From NCBI GenBank assembly GCA_002307235.1, contig DBTV01000050.1:65557-129556 (forward strand): a stretch of 64,000 nt of DNA. Reading direction: 5' to 3'. The notes beneath the pieces are model-generated. The model had not been told where the DNA came from. It saw only the letters and a program-made list of their open reading frames with translations, and made no database searches. The first letter of the stretch is position 1. Each line of letters starts with the position of its first letter. The DNA is from Acidobacteriaceae bacterium UBA1307. Its GTDB lineage: Bacteria > Acidobacteriota > Terriglobia > Terriglobales > Acidobacteriaceae. Positions 7,909 through 17,800 of the stretch are shown in pieces. The translations under genes were made by a program, and so were the position numbers.

Positions 7909-8310
7909 ATGAAGCGTCTCTTCCAATGCGCGTCGTTCGTACTCATGCTGCTGATGCTGGCTCCGCCGGCGTTTGCTTCCATGCAGTGCGGCCGAAATCA
8001 CGAGACGCACCTCTGCCCCAAGTCGTGCTGCGACGGAATGGAGGGCATGTCGATGCCGATGGCGTCGACGGACTGCGACAGTGATGCGCAGTTCAGCCAG
8101 ACTCCCTGCTGCACCGCAGTGCAAGCAGAAATGTCGTTGCCAGCTTCGCCTGCAGATGCACATGCGGAAAATCTGATTGCGCATGGGACACCGATGGCCG
8201 TCCTTCTGCCGATCGATCTTCATCCTGCACCTGCGAGGATTGTCGAATATCCTCCCGGCGATACGCTCCTGCAGCCGGTTCTTTGCCGCCTTTGCACCTT
8301 CCAAATCTAG
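7909..8310 (+). CDS. Small secreted Cys/Met/His-rich protein preceding the efflux operon
   Basis: A 133-aa protein with a clear signal peptide (MKRLFQCASFVLMLLM then APPAFA, cleavage near residue 21). The mature part has Cys pairs and Met/His clusters (CGRNHETHLCPKSCCDGMEG, MSMPM, PCC, a final CRLC) that could bind soft metals. The ATG at 7909 is preceded by TAAGGG; TTGACA at 7867-7872 may be its -35 with a weak -10. It lies 83 nt before the CusC-like gene and on the same strand. I do not recognise a named family. A periplasmic copper/silver-binding role is inferred from composition and neighbours. Confidence 0.6.
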   Translation: MKRLFQCASFVLMLLMLAPPAFASMQCGRNHETHLCPKSCCDGMEGMSMPMASTDCDSDAQFSQTPCCTAVQAEMSLPASPADAHAENLIAHGTPMAVLLPIDLHPAPARIVEYPPGDTLLQPVLCRLCTFQI

Positions 8311-8393
8311 TTCCCTCTCTCTGACGCACATCAGGGCCAGGCACGCGTGTGCCTTGCGTTGCCTTTTTGTTCAGAGAAACGAGGGATATTCCG

Positions 8394-9731
8394 GTGAAAA
8401 TTCGTTGGATTGGCGCGCCACTGCTGGCGTGCCTGTGCATGGCAGTCAACGCGCAGAGTGCTTTGACTGCGCCGCCTTCCGTCAGAAGCACTGACAAGCA
8501 ATTGCGGCTTGACGATGTCGTACGTCTGGCATTGGAACGCAGCCCGGATGCAGCCAGCGCCGAGCACACCATTCAAGCGATGCAGCATCGCATCGCACAG
8601 GCGCGCGCACTGCCGGACCCAACGGTTTCGGCAGGCTGGGCAGGAAGACCTGCGCCCTTTGCCACGATGGCGGGCGATGCGTCGAGCTATCGCGGCATCA
8701 CGGTCTCCGAGCAGTTTCCCTATCCCGGCAAGCGACGTCTGCAAGGCGCAATGGCGGAGCGCGATGTGGAGACGGCGCGCGTTGATTGCGAAGCTGCGCA
8801 ACGGCGCATCGTGCTCGATGTGAAAACCGCATACGCCGAGTACTTCTACCTCGACAAGGCCATCGAAGCTACGCGGCAAAACAAAGACCTGCTCGAACAA
8901 TTAGCGAGCACCGCCGAGGCACAATACCGCGTCGGCAAGTCCATGCAGCAGGATGTGCTGCGCGCGCAGGTTGAGGTCTCCATGCTGATCGAGAAGCTGA
9001 CGCAGCTTGAAGAGTTGCGTGACAGCGCCATGGCAGAGATCAATGCAGCCCTCGTGCAACAGCCCGAGACTCCGCTGCCGCCGCCACAGCCACTGGAAGC
9101 ACAACCGATCCACTACTCCCTCGATGAGCTCTATGCGCTGGCCGAGAAGAACGATACGGGAGTCAGGCGAGAGCAGACAACGATGGAGCGGAACACGCTG
9201 AACATCGCGCTGGCAAAACGACAGTCCCGGCCCGACATCGGCGTGAGTTACATGTTTCAGCAGCGTGCCAATCAGCCGGACATGCACGGCGTGACAGTCA
9301 GTGTGAATCTTCCGGTGTTTTGGAAGTCGAAACAGCGCGAAGCCATCGCCGAAGCTGCAGACGCACTGCACGGTACGCAGAAGATGCGGGAGAGTCGGCT
9401 GAATGCGGTTCGCGCCGAGGTGCGACGCAGATATCTGTCTATCGAGAGCACGCAGCGACTTATGGATCTCTACTCCAAAGGCATCGTGCCGCAGTCCTCA
9501 CTGGCTCTCGAGTCGGCGATGTCCGGGTATCAAGTGGGCAAAGTCGATTTCCAGTCACTTCTCTCAGATTTCGCCACGTTGCTGAATTACGAAACGAGTT
9601 ATTATCGCCAACTCGCAGACCATCAGATCGCTGTCGCACAAATTGAAAGCCTCACCGGCGAACCGATCACGGCAGAGACAGCAACGAATGAGCCGATGCA
9701 ATCCGCAGGCCAGAAAGGAACACGCCCATGA
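8394..9731 (+). CDS. cusC: Outer-membrane efflux channel of the TolC/CusC family
   Basis: A 445-aa OEP-family protein. GTG at 8394 is chosen because a GAGG sequence lies upstream at the right distance and it begins a good signal peptide (VKIRWIGAPLLACLCMAVNA). Two repeated OEP units follow: LRLDDVVRLALERSPD with AQARALPDPTVSAG in the first half and YSLDELYALAEKNDT with AKRQSRPDIGVSYMF in the second. These alternate beta-barrel and long helical segments. In CusCBA-type pumps this protein is the outer-membrane exit duct. The stop overlaps the start of the membrane-fusion gene (ATGATG), so the three pump genes form one translationally coupled operon. The symbol is by context with the CusA-like gene. 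Confidence 0.88.
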   Translation: MKIRWIGAPLLACLCMAVNAQSALTAPPSVRSTDKQLRLDDVVRLALERSPDAASAEHTIQAMQHRIAQARALPDPTVSAGWAGRPAPFATMAGDASSYRGITVSEQFPYPGKRRLQGAMAERDVETARVDCEAAQRRIVLDVKTAYAEYFYLDKAIEATRQNKDLLEQLASTAEAQYRVGKSMQQDVLRAQVEVSMLIEKLTQLEELRDSAMAEINAALVQQPETPLPPPQPLEAQPIHYSLDELYALAEKNDTGVRREQTTMERNTLNIALAKRQSRPDIGVSYMFQQRANQPDMHGVTVSVNLPVFWKSKQREAIAEAADALHGTQKMRESRLNAVRAEVRRRYLSIESTQRLMDLYSKGIVPQSSLALESAMSGYQVGKVDFQSLLSDFATLLNYETSYYRQLADHQIAVAQIESLTGEPITAETATNEPMQSAGQKGTRP

Positions 9732-11032
9732 TGCAAGTACATCGAGGAGGAATCGTAAAAACGATCACTGCGGCTCTACTTCTGGCAGTGCTCGTCGTGG
9801 TCTGGCTGGCGGCAACGCATCGGATATGGTTTGCTGAAAAATCCAGAGCAGCGACCGAAAAGCACGCAGACGCGACACAAATCCAGACGACCAACCAGCC
9901 AAAGATTCTCTACTGGTACGACCCCATGCATCCGGCTTACAAGGCGGACAAGCCCGGCATTGCTCCCGACTGCGGCATGGCTCTGGTTCCGAAGTATGCC
10001 GACAAAGAAGAGTCCACGCCGATGGCAGTGGGCACGGTCACGCTCAGCGCCGAGCAACAGGCACAGGCTGGCGTGCGCACCGTCGTGGTTCGCCGCGCAC
10101 CACTGACGCGCGAAGTGCGCACCACGGCCGAGATCGTGGCGGACGAATCGCGCATCACCAAAATCCATTTGAAGACCTCCGGCTTCATCGAACGAGTCTT
10201 CGCCAATTCAGTTGGACAGCTTGTGCGCAGGGGCGATCCTCTCTTCACGCTCTATAGCCCGGATCTGGTTGCGGCGGAAGAAGAGTATCTGATTGCACGG
10301 CGCGGCAACACCACGCTTGCCTCTGCGCCCTTTGAAGAAATTCGACAAAGTGCCACCTCTCTGCTGACCTCAGCGCGGCAGAAGCTCAAGCTCTTCGACG
10401 TCTCTGCCAGTCAGATCGAGCAACTCGAGAAGACGGGAAAAGTTGCACACGAGCTAACCTTCTACTCACCGGCATCTGGCTTCGTTACTTCACGCAACGC
10501 TTATTCGCAAACATCGATTACGCCAGAGACAGAGCTCTACACCGTCTCTGACCTCAGTTCGGTCTGGGCCAATGCGGACATCTTTGAAAGTGAAGTTCCC
10601 TTCGTACATGTCGGACAAAAAGTGACACTTTCACTGAGTTACTATCCGGGAAGGACTTACACAGGAGTTATCTCCCATATCTATCCCACCGTCGATCCGC
10701 AGACGCACACCGTCAAAGCGCGCATTCAGTTATCGAATCCGCGCTTCGCGCTGAAGCCGCAGATGTTTGCCGACGCCATATTGCACGTCAACTATGGACG
10801 CCCACTGCTGATTCCTCAGGAAGCAGTGCTTGATGCGGGAACAACCCAGCAGGTTTTCGTCGTGCATTCTGGAGGGGTCTTCGAGCCTCGACGCGTGATC
10901 GTCGGACCGACTGTTGATGGTCAGGTTGCCGTGCTTTCCGGGCTCAAGGAAGGCGAAGTCGTCGTTAGTTCCGGTAACTTCCTTCTCGATTCAGAGAGCC
11001 GCCTGAAGACTCCGTCGGGGGGCGCGCAATGA
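9728..11032 (+). CDS. cusB: Periplasmic adaptor (membrane fusion protein) of a Cu/Ag RND pump
   Basis: A 434-aa MFP. An N-terminal membrane anchor (about 11-29) is followed by a heavy-metal-binding domain of the YHS/HMBD type (residues 59-90: YWYDPMHPAYKADKPG and PDCGMALVPKY), then the barrel-sandwich and alpha-hairpin region (TVTLSAEQQAQAGVRTVVV, GFIERVFANSVGQLVRRGD, LFTLYSPDLVAAEEEYLIA) and beta-barrel domains (VHVGQKVTLSLSYYPGRTY). CusB captures Cu(I)/Ag(I) with methionines and hands it to CusA. Start overlaps cusC by 4 nt; stop overlaps cusA by 4 nt (ATGA). Confidence 0.92.
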   Translation: MMQVHRGGIVKTITAALLLAVLVVVWLAATHRIWFAEKSRAATEKHADATQIQTTNQPKILYWYDPMHPAYKADKPGIAPDCGMALVPKYADKEESTPMAVGTVTLSAEQQAQAGVRTVVVRRAPLTREVRTTAEIVADESRITKIHLKTSGFIERVFANSVGQLVRRGDPLFTLYSPDLVAAEEEYLIARRGNTTLASAPFEEIRQSATSLLTSARQKLKLFDVSASQIEQLEKTGKVAHELTFYSPASGFVTSRNAYSQTSITPETELYTVSDLSSVWANADIFESEVPFVHVGQKVTLSLSYYPGRTYTGVISHIYPTVDPQTHTVKARIQLSNPRFALKPQMFADAILHVNYGRPLLIPQEAVLDAGTTQQVFVVHSGGVFEPRRVIVGPTVDGQVAVLSGLKEGEVVVSSGNFLLDSESRLKTPSGGAQ

Positions 11033-14000
11033 TCGGACGCATCATTGATTTCAGTTATAGAAATCCATGGCTGATTTGTTTGTTTGCCGCCGTAGCCGCC
11101 GTGCTGGGATGGAATGCCATGCGTAGCACCAAGCTCGACGCGATTCCTGACCTGTCGGACACGCAGGTGATTGTTTATGCGCGCTGGGATCGCAGCCCCG
11201 ACATCCTTGAAGATCAGGTCGCGTATCCCATTGCTTCTGCGCTGCTCGGCCTGCCGAAGGTCAAAGATATTCGCGCGTTTTCCGACTTCGGCTACTCGTA
11301 CATCTACATCGTCTTTGACGAGGGAACCGATATTTACTGGGCACGCTCGCGCACACTCGAGTATCTCAACTCCGTAACTCCGCGTCTGCCGAAAGGTGTC
11401 AATGTCGAGTTAGAAAAGGATGTAACTTCTGTCGGATGGATTTATCAATACGCGCTGATTGATACAACCGGAAAGTTGAGCAGCGAGCAACTGCGGAGTT
11501 ATCAGGACTGGTATCTTCGCTATGCGCTGCAAACCGTGCCCGGAGTCGCCGAGGTCGCGCCGGTGGGCGGTTTCGTGCGCCAGTATCAGGTCAATGTCGA
11601 TCCCAATCGCCTGCTCGCCTACCACATCCCCATTCAGGCAGTCAGCGACGCGGTGGGTAAGTCGAACAATGACGTTGGCGGACGGCTCGTCGAGTTTACC
11701 GGGCGCGAATACATGGTGCGCGGGCGCGGTTATATCCGCTCGCTCGACGATGTCGGCAATACCGTGCTCTCTACCAACCCGCAGACGGGAACGCCTGTTC
11801 TGGTGCGGGATGTAGCCACCGTAACCTTCGGACCCGATCTGCGGCGTGGTGTCGCTGATCTGGACGGCAAGGGGGAGGCCGTCGGCGGTGTGGTCATCAT
11901 GCGCTATGGCGAGAACGCCGAAAAAGTCATTGCACGCGTCAAAGACAAGCTCCGGGAGATTCAGACCTCTCTGCCTGCCGGAGTAAAACTTGTTACAACC
12001 TATGATCGATCGGAGTTAATCGATCGCGCCGTCGATAACCTGCGGCACACGTTGATTGAAGAACTGATCATCGTCAGCATTGTCATTCTCATTTTCCTCT
12101 GGCATCTGCGCAGTGCCGTGGTGCCTATTGTCATCATTCCCATCACCGTGCTGCTGGCTTTTATTCCGATGCAGCTTTCTGGCATGACGGCCAACATCAT
12201 GTCGCTCGGCGGCATTGCTGTCGCGATCGGCGCGCTGGTTGACGCCACGGTCGTTGTCGTTGAGCAGGCACACAAGAAGCTGGAACAGTGGGAATCCGAG
12301 GGCAGGCCCGGGCCTGCGCATGGCGCCGTGCTCGCAGCGGTGAAGCAGGTGAGTGGACCAGCTTTCTTTGCGCTGCTTGTCATCGCAGTCGCCTTTCTTC
12401 CGGTCTTTGCGCTGGAGGGCCAGGAGGGCCGCCTCTTCAAGCCACTGGCCTGGACCAAGAATTATTCGATGGCCATCGCCGCGCTGCTTTCCATCACCCT
12501 TGCCCCGGCCGCCATGCGCCTGCTCTTCGCGCGCATGGACGGATTTCGCTTCCGGCCGCGCTGGCTCGCCCGCATTGTAAACGCCGTATTGATCGGCTCG
12601 ATTCACAACGAGGAAAAACATCCCATCAGCCGGCCTCTGATGAGGATCTATCAGCCGATTGTCAAACTCGCGCTCGATTTCAAGTGGATTACGATTCTTC
12701 TGGCGATTGCCGCAATGGCATTCACACTGCCCATTTATCACCGGCTCGGCTCGGAGTTCATGCCTCCACTCGACGAAGGCTCGCTACTCTACATGCCTTC
12801 GACGCTGCCGGGCATCTCCGTTGCCGAAGCCGCGCGCGTGCTCCAGATGCAGGACAAAATCATTGCAGGATTTCCGGAGGTCGAGCGTGTTTTTGGCAAA
12901 GCAGGCCGCGCCGATACGGCGACCGATCCCGCACCTTATTCGATGATGGAAACCACCATTCTGCTCAAGCCGCAAAATCAATGGCCGGAAACGCCGCGTT
13001 GGTACAAGGATCATCTTCCCCGCTGGACGTGGAATTTTCTGCGCCGCATCTGGCCCGATCATCTTTCGACGGAAGAGCTGATCTATGGACCCGGTGGGCT
13101 GAATGAAGCCCTGCGGATTCCCGGTGTATCGAACGCGTGGACCATGCCCATCAAAGCCCGCACCGACATGCTTTCGACCGGCATTCGTACGCCCATTGGC
13201 ATCAAGGTTCTCGGCTCCAATCTCAATGAAATTGAGCGCATCGGAGGTCAGATCGAGAGCGCACTCAAGAACGTTCCGGGAACCAGCAGCGTCTTCGCTG
13301 AGCGCACCGGCGGCGGTTACTTCCTCGACTTCGACCTGAAGCGCGATGCGCTCGCCCGCTATGGCTTGACCATGGACGATGCTGAATCCGTGGTGATGAG
13401 CGCAGTCGGCGGCGATTCCGTATCGACCACCGTCGAAGGCCGTGAACGATACAGCATCAACGTTCGCTATCTGCGCGATTACCGCAGCGACATCGACTCG
13501 CTGGAGCGCGTGCTTGTGGCGACGCCCTCGGGCGCGCAGATTCCCCTGGGACAGATAGCAAACATTCGCTTCCGCACCGGACCCGGCATGATTCGCGACG
13601 AGAATGGCCGACTCAGCGGCTATGTTTATGTCGATGTCGCCGGACGCGACATTGGCAGCTATGTCGCGGACGCCAAAAAAATTGTCGCCCAAAAAGTCTC
13701 CGTGCCGACGGGCTACGAGCTGACGTGGAGTGGTCAATACGAGTTCATGCAGCGCGTTGCCGCACGGCTCAAATTCGTCGTGCCCATCACGCTCTTCATC
13801 GTTTTTCTATTGCTCTACTTCAATACCGGATCGGCGATCAAAACGCTCATCATTCTGCTTGCCGTGCCCTTTTCGGCCATCGGCGCAGTGTGGTTTCTCT
13901 ATCTGCTGCACTACAACATGAGCATCGCGGTCTGGGTCGGACTGATTGCATTGCTTGGCGTCGATGCCGAAACCGCCGTCTTCATGCTGATGTATCTCGA

Positions 14001-14319
14001 CCTTGCCTATCACGATGCTCTGCAGCATGGCGGCATCCGCAGTTGGAGCGAGTTGCGCGAGGCCATTGTTCATGGAGCGGTCAAGCGCCTTCGTCCCAAG
14101 GTGATGACCGTTGCCTGCATGGTCTTTGGCCTTTTGCCTATTCTCTGGTCCGACGGAACCGGAGCGGATGTGATGAAACGCATTGCCGCGCCCATGCTAG
14201 GCGGAATTCTCACTTCTTTCCTGATGGAGTTAGTTGTCTATCCTCCTATCTTCGCCATTTGGAAGTGGAACTGGGAGATCAAACCCGCCATGCGCAAAAA
14301 CGACCTTTCAAACGTATGA
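11029..14319 (+). CDS. cusA: CusA-like heavy-metal efflux RND transporter
   Basis: A 1,096-aa inner-membrane RND pump, slightly longer than E. coli CusA (~1,047 aa). Two sets of six transmembrane helices flank two large periplasmic loops. Diagnostic sequence includes DLSDTQVIVYARWDRSPDIL near the N-terminus, the TM4 segment AVAIGALVDATVVVVEQAHK whose Asp is the CusA-type proton-relay residue, SEFMPPLDEGSLLYMPSTLP, FGKAGRADTATDPAP and MPIKARTDMLSTGIRTPIG, all close to CusA and including the methionines that bind Cu(I)/Ag(I). These features favour monovalent copper/silver rather than Co/Zn/Cd export. Last gene of the coupled cusCBA set; the next gene begins 73 nt later. Confidence 0.95.
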   Translation: MIGRIIDFSYRNPWLICLFAAVAAVLGWNAMRSTKLDAIPDLSDTQVIVYARWDRSPDILEDQVAYPIASALLGLPKVKDIRAFSDFGYSYIYIVFDEGTDIYWARSRTLEYLNSVTPRLPKGVNVELEKDVTSVGWIYQYALIDTTGKLSSEQLRSYQDWYLRYALQTVPGVAEVAPVGGFVRQYQVNVDPNRLLAYHIPIQAVSDAVGKSNNDVGGRLVEFTGREYMVRGRGYIRSLDDVGNTVLSTNPQTGTPVLVRDVATVTFGPDLRRGVADLDGKGEAVGGVVIMRYGENAEKVIARVKDKLREIQTSLPAGVKLVTTYDRSELIDRAVDNLRHTLIEELIIVSIVILIFLWHLRSAVVPIVIIPITVLLAFIPMQLSGMTANIMSLGGIAVAIGALVDATVVVVEQAHKKLEQWESEGRPGPAHGAVLAAVKQVSGPAFFALLVIAVAFLPVFALEGQEGRLFKPLAWTKNYSMAIAALLSITLAPAAMRLLFARMDGFRFRPRWLARIVNAVLIGSIHNEEKHPISRPLMRIYQPIVKLALDFKWITILLAIAAMAFTLPIYHRLGSEFMPPLDEGSLLYMPSTLPGISVAEAARVLQMQDKIIAGFPEVERVFGKAGRADTATDPAPYSMMETTILLKPQNQWPETPRWYKDHLPRWTWNFLRRIWPDHLSTEELIYGPGGLNEALRIPGVSNAWTMPIKARTDMLSTGIRTPIGIKVLGSNLNEIERIGGQIESALKNVPGTSSVFAERTGGGYFLDFDLKRDALARYGLTMDDAESVVMSAVGGDSVSTTVEGRERYSINVRYLRDYRSDIDSLERVLVATPSGAQIPLGQIANIRFRTGPGMIRDENGRLSGYVYVDVAGRDIGSYVADAKKIVAQKVSVPTGYELTWSGQYEFMQRVAARLKFVVPITLFIVFLLLYFNTGSAIKTLIILLAVPFSAIGAVWFLYLLHYNMSIAVWVGLIALLGVDAETAVFMLMYLDLAYHDALQHGGIRSWSELREAIVHGAVKRLRPKVMTVACMVFGLLPILWSDGTGADVMKRIAAPMLGGILTSFLMELVVYPPIFAIWKWNWEIKPAMRKNDLSNV

Positions 14320-14392
14320 ACTTTCTGTGCCCCATAGAACAGCGGACGCAGAGCTGACCTCAACCACGAACGAACAAAGGAGAACATCTCAA

Positions 14393-14731
14393 ATGAAAAA
14401 ATCCGCAATGTTTGCACTCACAATTTTCCTCGCCACCACCTGCTTACTCACCCGCCCGGCCTGGTCTGCGCCACAAACTCTCGACGGAGTCATCAGCGAT
14501 TCCATGTGCGGCAAAAAGCACATGATGCCCGGCAAGAGCGACGCGCAGTGCATTCGAGAATGCGTCAAGGCAGGATCGAAGTATGTTCTGGTGGTCGGAG
14601 ATAAACTTTATACGCTCGATGCCAGAACGGAGTCCATTGCGCCTTTTGCAGGAAAACACGTTCAGGTACAGGGTGATCTGAAAGGCGCGTCCTTGCACGT
14701 TCAATCCATTCACGAAAACAATCAGCGGTAA
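14393..14731 (+). CDS. Small secreted protein of the metal-efflux cluster
   Basis: A 112-aa protein with a signal peptide (MKKSAMFALTIFLATTCLL, then TRPAWSA; cleavage near residue 26). The mature ~86 aa begin with LDGVISDSMCGKKHMMPG and AQCIRECVKAGSKYVLVVG, placing three cysteines and a His/Met cluster in the first third, and end in a beta-rich FAGKHVQVQGDLKG segment. This pattern recurs in small secreted acidobacterial proteins as I remember them, but I cannot assign a function. The ATG at 14393 is supported by AAAGGAG 11-12 nt upstream; a longer frame from 14234 lies inside cusA and is rejected. A periplasmic metal-binding or stress role is inferred. Confidence 0.65.
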   Translation: MKKSAMFALTIFLATTCLLTRPAWSAPQTLDGVISDSMCGKKHMMPGKSDAQCIRECVKAGSKYVLVVGDKLYTLDARTESIAPFAGKHVQVQGDLKGASLHVQSIHENNQR

Positions 14732-14757
14732 TGCTTGCGCGCTGACTATAGTCGTTC

Positions 14758-14797
14758 AAAAAACTGCGGCGAGGGAACCGGAGTTCCTTCGCCGCAG
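14758..14797 (-). terminator. Intrinsic terminator of the TonB-receptor gene
   Basis: On the minus strand a GC-rich stem (CTGCGGCGA / TCGCCGCAG core with extension, 14764-14797) is followed by six T (the A-run at 14758-14763). It lies just beyond the stop at 14819 and may also act on the convergent small gene. Confidence 0.8.
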
Positions 14798-14818
14798 GCT
14801 AATGATATTGATAGAGAC

Positions 14819-17800
14819 TTAGAAAGTGATCTTGCCGGAGAACTGCCAGTCACGCGAATTGTTCGCCTGACTTGAGACACGGCCGAAGGTATCACTGCTG
14901 CCGAGCGTGAATGCGCCACCACCCTGACCAAAATCCACATCGGAGGAGGTGTAGGTGCTGGGCGGGCTCACTCCAATGCCCTTGAACTCCGTGTGATTGG
15001 TAAGGTTGAAGACCTCGGCACGGAAGGTGAACTTCAGATTCCGATACAGGTCAAAGGAACGCATGATCGCCATGTCGATATCCGAGCTATGCGGATAGCG
15101 CAGGTTGTACGGAGCTGTCTCCTTGAGGTTGCCGATCATGTACTTCGGCACCTGCAAGAAGGCATTCACGTCGATATAGCGCGGCGCATTGCTCATGCCG
15201 GCCAGATAGCCCTTGCCATACTTTCCGTTGATACGAACCGGTCCATGGAAGTTCGGGTTGTAGTAGAGCGAACCGGGACTGAACTGCAACGGCCGTCCTG
15301 ATGCAATCGAGTAAATCCCGGACATCTGCCATCCGCTACCCACTTGGCGCGCATAGCGATTGTTTCCGCCAATCATGTGTTTGCCAAAGGGCAAACGATA
15401 CTGACCGAAGATCTTGAACACATACGGCTGGTCATAGAGCGACAAGGTGTGCTCAATCGCGTCGGTGCTCTGATCCTTGCCGGTAATGTAAACCGTGCTC
15501 GGAATCACATCCCCATTGGCGCGATAACCATCGGTATTGCCCAAAGTCTTGCTATAGGTAAAGTTGGCCGTGTAGGAAAGACCATGCCAAGTCTTTTGGC
15601 TCAAGGTCGCCTGCAACGCGTGATAGTCAGCATTGGCGTACGTTCCCCAGGTTTGCGAAACCGAACTGTACTGCGGGAATCGATTCAGCATGTGGGTAAT
15701 CGAAGGCGCCGAACTGATTTTGGCGTCGGTCACAGCGCCATAGCCAGCATAGGGAAGCGCAATGCCCGGGAAGCGGGCCTGCGCATCCGACAGGTAGGTA
15801 TGACCATTGCTGTCTGTCGCCATCGGCAACTGGCTCAGGTACTGGCCAATGACGTTGTACTTGATGTCCGTTCCGGTATACGACTTGGCGCTGGACAGGA
15901 AGTGCGAGGCCGATCCAACATAGTTGGCCGACAACACCAGTGTACGCATCAGCGAGTGCTCAATGCCGAAGTTCCAGTTGTAGACCGTCGGCGGACGCAC
16001 CGAGGTTCCCGGATTCGCCATGGTCACGCCCTGCGCAGTCTGGAAGGTTCCCGTCGCGTCCACATAGTTACCCGTGCCATAGGTTGCCGAGGTCGTCACC
16101 GTCGAGGTCCAGGCCGGGAAGTTCGCATTGTTGTTGTCGAGATAGAAAGCAGGCTGCTCGCCGCCCACCGTCGCCGGATACTGATTTTTGACATTCAGGC
16201 CGGTCTGTCCCGTGGTGGCGTTGGCACTGCTGTTGCGGCTGTAGTTGATGCCAAAGCCGGCACGCACGACCCAGTTCGGAATCGGCGTATAGGCCAGCCC
16301 AAGGCGCGGCGCAAAGTTACCCAAATAGGTATTGCCCGCCGAACGACGATTGGCCTTGCCCGAGCCATAGCCTAGATACGCCATGGCGCCTTTAGTGCCG
16401 GTAATTGAGTTGACCAGCGTGGGATCCATGAACGAGCCACGATCTTGCGCTTCGACCACCACCGGGAAGATATCCCAGCGCAGGCCAAGATTCACGGTCA
16501 GGTTCGGCTTCACCTTCCAGTCGTCCTGCCCGTAAAAGGAGAACGGCTTTACACGAGTGCCGAGCGTGGAATAGGGGGCAAGGGTAAGGCTCGGGTTGGT
16601 CAAGCCACCAAGCAGATAAGTAGCCAGCGAATCACCTGTGGCCGAAGCCAGACTGGTTCCGGTTCCCGTAAAGCCTGATGTCACACTGCTGCTGTAGGTC
16701 AGGCTCAACGGCGCGGAGGTGCCGAGCCAGCTTGAGGAGTTCTTCTCGATTGCGGCAAAATCAAAGCCCGCCGAGATCAGGTGCTTGCCATGAGACCAGG
16801 AGATGTCATCGTGCAACACGACCTGATTGTTGGCGCTCTTCTGACCGGTCGGACTGAACCACGCATCATAGCCGTACTTGCCGCCGCTGAAGCTCACCGC
16901 CGGAAAGTCATTCGAAGCGCCACCGGAGGGAAGATTGCCGATGCCCATCACCGTGGCGGCATACTTGGCGGAGTTCTGCTCGCTGGGGTTCTTGACCGGA
17001 GCATTCATGCGGACATACCCCGCCTTGAACTGATTCACGAAGTTCGACGTTACGATGAAGGTATGCTCAAAGATACCTGAATCGAGGAATTGCGTGACCA
17101 GAGATCCATTCACATAAGGCAACGGAAGGGCAGAAGTCTTGTTGTAGTCGTATCCGATGAAACCTTTTTTGGCGATGTTGCCCAAAACCGAGATGCGCTG
17201 GCGCTGCGTGAGCACATAATCAAACCGCTCGGTCACCTCGTAATTGCTGTTGCCGGTAGGATGCGACGACAGGTAGTTCGACGCATACGTGCTCTCTTTA
17301 CCCGATGAGGGCAGCGGCAGGAACGAGAGCATGTTCTTCGAGATCTGCGAGATTCTCTGCGAGGGAATGATGTTACCGGCAAACTTCTGCGCCTTGTAGT
17401 TTCCCTTGGCATCGACGGTCAAGGTCGCCGGATCGTACAGCACGTAGTTCTTGCTGGCAGTCTTCGCATCCAACAGGGCGCTGAAATCACCACCACGCAT
17501 CGCCGCGGTCGGCACGCTCATGAAGCTCGGATTCGCATGCGCGGTATAGTGATAGAGTTCGCCCGAAAGGAAGAGGAAGATCTTGTCCTTCTTGATGGGG
17601 CCGCCAAAGGTAAAACCAAGCTCGGCCTGATGCTCGGCAGGCTTGGGCTGCTGCGACTTCGATCCATCCAGATTGGTCACCGTTACAGCCTTGGCGAAGT
17701 AGTTCCAACTATCGAAGGCCGTGTTGCGCGTAAACCAAAAGGCACTACCGTGAAAATTGTTGGTGCCATGCTTGACGTTGTAATTCTGCGACCCCATGCC

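Noticed and set aside
8349..8393. Upstream ATG start for the CusC-like gene
   Set aside because: The extra 15 residues precede and spoil a clear signal peptide; GTG 8394 has a GAGG site upstream.
15344..16375. 343-aa plus-strand ORF
   Set aside because: Complement of the TonB receptor gene; Arg/Ile/Val-rich and without recognisable motifs.
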